Assembly (NCBI GenBank): GCA_964581605.1
Contig: CAZOPF010000121.1
Coordinates: 1-16,112 of the forward strand
Direction: 5' to 3'
Origin: CAADGU01 sp964581605
Lineage (GTDB): Bacteria > Chloroflexota > Anaerolineae > Promineifilales > Promineifilaceae
DNA: 16,112 nt
Shown here: positions 13,551 through 16,112 of the stretch, one piece after another
How positions within the stretch are numbered: the stretch's first letter is position 1
Layout of the letters: each line of letters begins with the position of its first letter
Notes under the pieces: generated by a model
What the model was told of the DNA's origin: nothing
Database searches by the model: none
The model's input: the letters and a program-made list of their open reading frames with translations, nothing else
Program-made: the position numbers and the translations under genes

Positions 13551-14588
13551 ATGGATAAACGAACAAAGCGTATCAGGAATACGGCCGTCGCCATTGCGGT
13601 GGCGGTGTTGGTGGTGTGGCTGATACGGCCGTATACCAACTGGATACTCGTCCCCCAACAAATCATCAACGGCATCCTCAACGGTGGCACCCTGGCCCTC
13701 ATCGCCCTGGGTATCGTCCTCATCTACAAAGCCTCCGAAGTATTCAACTTCGCTTCCGGGCAAATGGTCATGATCGGCGCGTACATCGTCTGGTGGTTTG
13801 CTGGCGCGGCTGGTGATGGCTCTGCCCCCTTCGATTTACCCCTTTGGGCCGCCATCATCGCCGGGATGATTGTCGCCGTCCTGGTTGGCTTCCTCATTGA
13901 GCGCGCAACCTTACGCCCGATGACCGGCCAACCCTTACTGGCTATCATCCTGATGACCCTCGGTCTGGCTGAAATTTTACAAGGGCTAACCACCGTCTTA
14001 TTTGGCGTTACACCCAAAGGCAACTTTCCCGCCCCCTTCTCTCCCGACGACGTTTTCAACATTGCCGTGGCCCGCATCAATGACATCAGCATTGTTTTTC
14101 TCGACCGGCTACAAATTGGGCATGCCCGATTAGCCACATTCATTATCGCTATTCTGGCAGCGGCCATTTTTATCATCTTCTTCAACTACACGCGCACTGG
14201 CCTTTCCATGCGTGCCACCTCCGAAAACCATGAGCTGGCACAAAGCGTGGGCATCAAAGTATCGCGTGTGTTTGGCCTCTCCTGGGCAATTGCAGGTGTG
14301 ATTGCCACCTTAGGCGGGGTACTTTTAGCCACCCTAACCGGGGTCAGCCTCACATTGTCCACCGTTGCCCTGGCCGCCTTCCCCGCTATTCTGTTAGGTG
14401 GTCTGGAATCATTTTTAGGTGCTATTGTGGGCGGTTTGCTGGTCGGTCTAACGGTATCTCTTGTGCAAACATCCAGCGTTGTCGAGGTACGCAATTCGGC
14501 CGAAATTGCTCCCTATGTATTGCTACTCATCGTCCTGCTCATTCGCCCAGAAGGGCTGTTTGGGCAGAAGAGAATAGAAAGGATTTAG
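13551..14588 (+). CDS. livH: Branched-chain amino acid-type ABC permease, LivH-like
   Basis: A 345-residue inner-membrane permease with about eight to nine hydrophobic segments. Family signatures include NGILNGGTLALIALGIVLIYKA split over 40-61, FNFASGQMVMIGAY (65-78), IERATLRPM (116-124) and the cytoplasmic EAA-like loop RTGLSMRATSENHELAQSVG (215-234) that couples to the ATPase. The C-terminus RPEGLFGQKR is typical. With LivM it forms the transmembrane channel. GAGG precedes the ATG by 6 nt. The next gene starts 2 nt after the stop, so the two are translated from one message. Ligand unknown. Confidence 0.9.
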   Translation: MDKRTKRIRNTAVAIAVAVLVVWLIRPYTNWILVPQQIINGILNGGTLALIALGIVLIYKASEVFNFASGQMVMIGAYIVWWFAGAAGDGSAPFDLPLWAAIIAGMIVAVLVGFLIERATLRPMTGQPLLAIILMTLGLAEILQGLTTVLFGVTPKGNFPAPFSPDDVFNIAVARINDISIVFLDRLQIGHARLATFIIAILAAAIFIIFFNYTRTGLSMRATSENHELAQSVGIKVSRVFGLSWAIAGVIATLGGVLLATLTGVSLTLSTVALAAFPAILLGGLESFLGAIVGGLLVGLTVSLVQTSSVVEVRNSAEIAPYVLLLIVLLIRPEGLFGQKRIERI

Positions 14589-14590
14589 CT

Positions 14591-15661
14591 ATGGCCGTTT
14601 TGCGACCAGCCGGGGATTTTGACCGCAGTTATGAACAAGACATGTCGCTGGTGCGACAAAAATGGCAGTGGGTGGTCCTCATTGGTGGGTTAATTTTGCT
14701 GTTTGCCGCCCCACGCTTTGGCAATACCTACATCGTCACCACGCTCAACCAGATCGCGTATACCGTGATCACCTTGCAGGGTTTGAATTTGCTCACCGGC
14801 TACACCGGCCAGATTTCTCTGGGGCAGGCCGCTTTTATGCTCGTAGGCGGTTATGCCGCCGGGTTGGGCGCCAAAGAGTTGGGGCTGCCGTTTTTCCTGG
14901 CTATCCCTTTTGCGGGTCTTATGACCGGCCTCGTGGGCTTATTATTTGGTCTGCCTTCCTTGCGGGTCAAAGGGTTTTATCTGGCGATGGCCACACTGGC
15001 CGCCCAATTCATCATTCCCTGGCTGTCACGCCAACCCGTATTTGAAGAATACCTGGGTGGGACAAATGGCTTTATTGAAGTTCCTGTGGCCACTTTTTTA
15101 GGCTACCGTTTCGGCGAACTGACTGATTTTGTCTACATTTCGCTAACCGTCCTGCTGATCACCACCGTTTTGACGATCAATGCCACCCGTACCCGGTTAG
15201 GGCGGGCTTTCATCTCTGTGCGCGACAATGATCTGGCGGCCGAGTTGTTGGGGGTGAACTTATTCCACTATAAATTGCGGGCATTCTTTTTAGCGGCGTT
15301 TTTTGCCGGGGTGGCCGGTTCGCTGCGGGCGTTTAGCCAGCGTGGTGTAGGCACCCAGTTTGGGTACGGTCTGGATGAGTCGGTGCTGTTTTTGGGGATG
15401 CTGGTCATTGGTGGCCTGGGCACCAATTTGGGGCCATTCTTGGGCGCTATTTTTGTCATCGTACTGGAAGATTTTTCGCTTTGGTTAGGCGGAGAACTGG
15501 CACTCACCTTTCCTGACCAGGCCGCCCAGTTATTGTCTTCGTTCCGGCCCATCTTTTTTGGGCTGGTGTTGGTATTATTTCTGATTTTTGAACCGCGTGG
15601 TTTAGCACATCGATGGCGGTTAATGAAGGCAAGTTGGCGGTTACGGCCGTTTGCCCGCTAA
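14591..15661 (+). CDS. livM: Branched-chain amino acid-type ABC permease, LivM-like
   Basis: A 356-residue permease. An N-terminal hydrophilic stretch (1-25) precedes the membrane segments. LivM signatures are GLNLLTGYTGQISLGQAAF (64-82), LRVKGFYLAMATLA (124-137), GGTNG (156-160) and the EAA-like loop TRLGRAFISVRDNDLAAELLG (201-221). The C-terminus ends with the usual FEPRGLAHRW motif. It pairs with LivH. The start lies 2 nt after the livH stop, with AGGA about 9 nt upstream inside the livH end. No LivF-type ATPase or LivK-type binding protein follows in the window, so these parts must be encoded elsewhere or beyond the edge. Confidence 0.9.
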   Translation: MAVLRPAGDFDRSYEQDMSLVRQKWQWVVLIGGLILLFAAPRFGNTYIVTTLNQIAYTVITLQGLNLLTGYTGQISLGQAAFMLVGGYAAGLGAKELGLPFFLAIPFAGLMTGLVGLLFGLPSLRVKGFYLAMATLAAQFIIPWLSRQPVFEEYLGGTNGFIEVPVATFLGYRFGELTDFVYISLTVLLITTVLTINATRTRLGRAFISVRDNDLAAELLGVNLFHYKLRAFFLAAFFAGVAGSLRAFSQRGVGTQFGYGLDESVLFLGMLVIGGLGTNLGPFLGAIFVIVLEDFSLWLGGELALTFPDQAAQLLSSFRPIFFGLVLVLFLIFEPRGLAHRWRLMKASWRLRPFAR

Positions 15662-15673
15662 AATAGGAAGATA

Positions 15674-15723
15674 GTGGCTGGTGGCCAGTTGCTTATACCA
15701 GGCCACCAGCCACCAATGACCAC
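15674..15723. repeat. Heptamer-word hairpin between livM and the next lipoprotein
   Basis: Arms 15674-15686 (GTGGCTGGTGGCC) and 15701-15713 are perfect 13-bp inverted copies with a 14-nt loop. Each side can be cut into 7-nt words: TGGCTGG and TGGCCAG on the left, CCACCAG, CCACCAA and TGACCAC on the right. It begins 13 bp after the livM stop and may mark the 3' end of the liv operon, although there is no U-tract. Confidence 0.75.
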
Positions 15724-15729
15724 TTTCCT

Positions 15730-15834
15730 GAAGGAGGTGATTACCGGCATCAAACAACCTCATCACTCCACCTATTGTTTCATCTGGCACATAACCAATG
15801 CCAGGACACATTGCTTAAAAAGGAAGGAAATGAA
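15730..15834 (+). promoter_or_regulatory. Leader of the binding-protein gene with an unattached Shine-Dalgarno-like block
   Basis: AAGGAGGTGATT (15731-15742) is an almost complete anti-16S sequence, yet no start codon lies at the right distance. GGAGGTGAT (15733-15741, one bulged G) can pair with ATCACTCC (15762-15769). A 33-codon frame from an internal GTG (15737) runs without a stop to a TGA that overlaps the downstream ATG as ATGA (15835-15838). It may be a regulatory leader or chance. The real ribosome site of the lipoprotein is AGGAAGG (15821-15827). Confidence 0.35.
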
Positions 15835-16112
15835 ATGAAGAGAAATGTCTTGTTAATTACTTTGTTGCTTATCATGGGCATGTTATTGGCAGCCTGTGGT
15901 GGCGGGGCTGAAGAAGAAACCACCACTGAAGAAACCACAACCGAAGAAACCACAACCGAAACGACCGAAGAAGAGGCCCCCGCCGAGGAACCGGCCGAGG
16001 AACCGGCTGAAGAACCAGCCGAAGAAGCCATGGGCGCAGGCAGCATCGCCGTCCTGTTGCCCGACAGCGCTTCCTCCGCCCGTTGGGAAGCCGACGACCG
16101 CCGCTTCTTCGA
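15835..16112 (+). CDS. Substrate-binding lipoprotein, probably sugar ABC transporter (partial, 3' end beyond window)
   Basis: Only the first 92 codons are present. A signal peptide ends in the lipobox LLAAC (Cys21). An acidic Glu/Thr/Pro linker follows with repeated EET-TTE and AEEP units (about 22-70). The start of the mature domain is SIAVLLPDSASSARWEADDR, followed by RFF. The 'LLPDS..SARWE.D' pattern is what I expect at the first strand and helix of xylose/ribose-type periplasmic binding proteins (Peripla_BP_4 class), not of LivK. It therefore probably begins a sugar ABC operon and is not the missing LivK of the upstream transporter. The ATG overlaps a TGA of a possible leader frame. The class is judged from about 23 residues, so it is moderately sure. 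Confidence 0.7.
   Translation, partial: MKRNVLLITLLLIMGMLLAACGGGAEEETTTEETTTEETTTETTEEEAPAEEPAEEPAEEPAEEAMGAGSIAVLLPDSASSARWEADDRRFF

Larger units (their letters stand above)
242..15650. repeat. Dispersed palindromic octamer ACGGCCGT, 24 copies
   Basis: Exact copies were found by eye starting at 242, 677, 728, 749, 779, 1163, 1669, 2301, 3504, 3750, 4348, 5158, 5352, 7247, 8025, 9104, 9491, 9677, 11516, 12893, 13379, 13581, 13625 and 15643. Twenty-two are inside genes and two are between genes (8025 in the terminator, 11516). Within genes it is read as Thr-Ala-Val in 11 cases, (Asp/Asn)-Gly-Arg in 8 and Arg-Pro in 3. Near-misses such as TCGGCCGT and ACGGCCGC are also frequent. Confidence 0.9.

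Noticed and set aside
13324..13763. Minus-strand frames over the octamer array with repeated 'SNTQTLKH' residues
   Set aside because: These residues are only the translation of the TGAGTGTT array on the opposite strand, and the frames overlap the ends of two solid plus-strand genes.
15737..15838. 33-codon small gene in front of the sugar-type binding protein
   Set aside because: Its GTG start lies inside the Shine-Dalgarno-like block and has no ribosome site of its own, so I did not list it as a gene. It is kept as a possible leader frame.

Overview
The window looks like a piece of a metagenome-assembled Chloroflexota genome, probably the Anaerolineae/Ardenticatenia side of the phylum. This is an inference. 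It rests on lipoproteins with Thr/Pro/Glu 'TPTATPT'-style linkers behind the lipobox, a mid-GC base composition, a mix of aerobic-type purine and fatty-acid or aromatic catabolism genes, and a very abundant palindromic octamer, ACGGCCGT. I counted 24 exact copies by eye in about 16 kb. A 100-N scaffold gap at 6041-6140 confirms a draft assembly.

Left part, minus strand (94-5843). A membrane-anchored YceI-domain protein comes first, then an amidohydrolase of the 8-oxoguanine deaminase/AtzB type. Next is a two-gene VapBC-like toxin-antitoxin module (PIN toxin, ribbon-helix-helix antitoxin). Last is an 860-residue protein that joins a [2Fe-2S] ferredoxin-like module to a molybdopterin-binding xanthine dehydrogenase module. 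The deaminase and the dehydrogenase fit one purine-catabolic theme: deamination of an aminopurine to an oxopurine, then hydroxylation. The toxin-antitoxin pair sits between them.

Centre (5844-10486). The divergent xdh/lipoprotein region holds a good sigma70-like promoter and the assembly gap. The gap is flanked by two identical 55-bp copies and is most likely an unmerged contig overlap, not a biological duplication. A 600-residue multidomain lipoprotein follows (novel N-terminal region, SH3b, Ig-like, META/HslJ). It ends at a bidirectional terminator shared with a convergent double-GAF histidine kinase, and a small 116-residue lipoprotein of unknown function lies beyond that.

Right part, plus strand (10740-16112). 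An operon encodes a LivG-type ATPase, a long-chain-type acyl-CoA synthetase, and LivH- and LivM-type permeases. It looks like uptake of an organic (perhaps fatty or aromatic) acid coupled to CoA activation. No LivF or LivK gene is inside the window. After a hairpin the next gene starts. It is a lipoprotein whose first mature residues resemble the xylose/ribose-type sugar-binding proteins, so it probably opens a separate sugar ABC operon. It is cut by the window end.

The most unusual features are in the DNA and not in the proteins. One is the highly iterated palindrome ACGGCCGT, which is used in all three codon frames. The other is a set of gene-end spacers built from 7-8-nt words repeated in tandem and usually mirrored into a hairpin (23-66, 2446-2509, 3225-3276, 13463-13510, 15674-15723). 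Two of these overlap the preceding gene and supply its last codons and stop.
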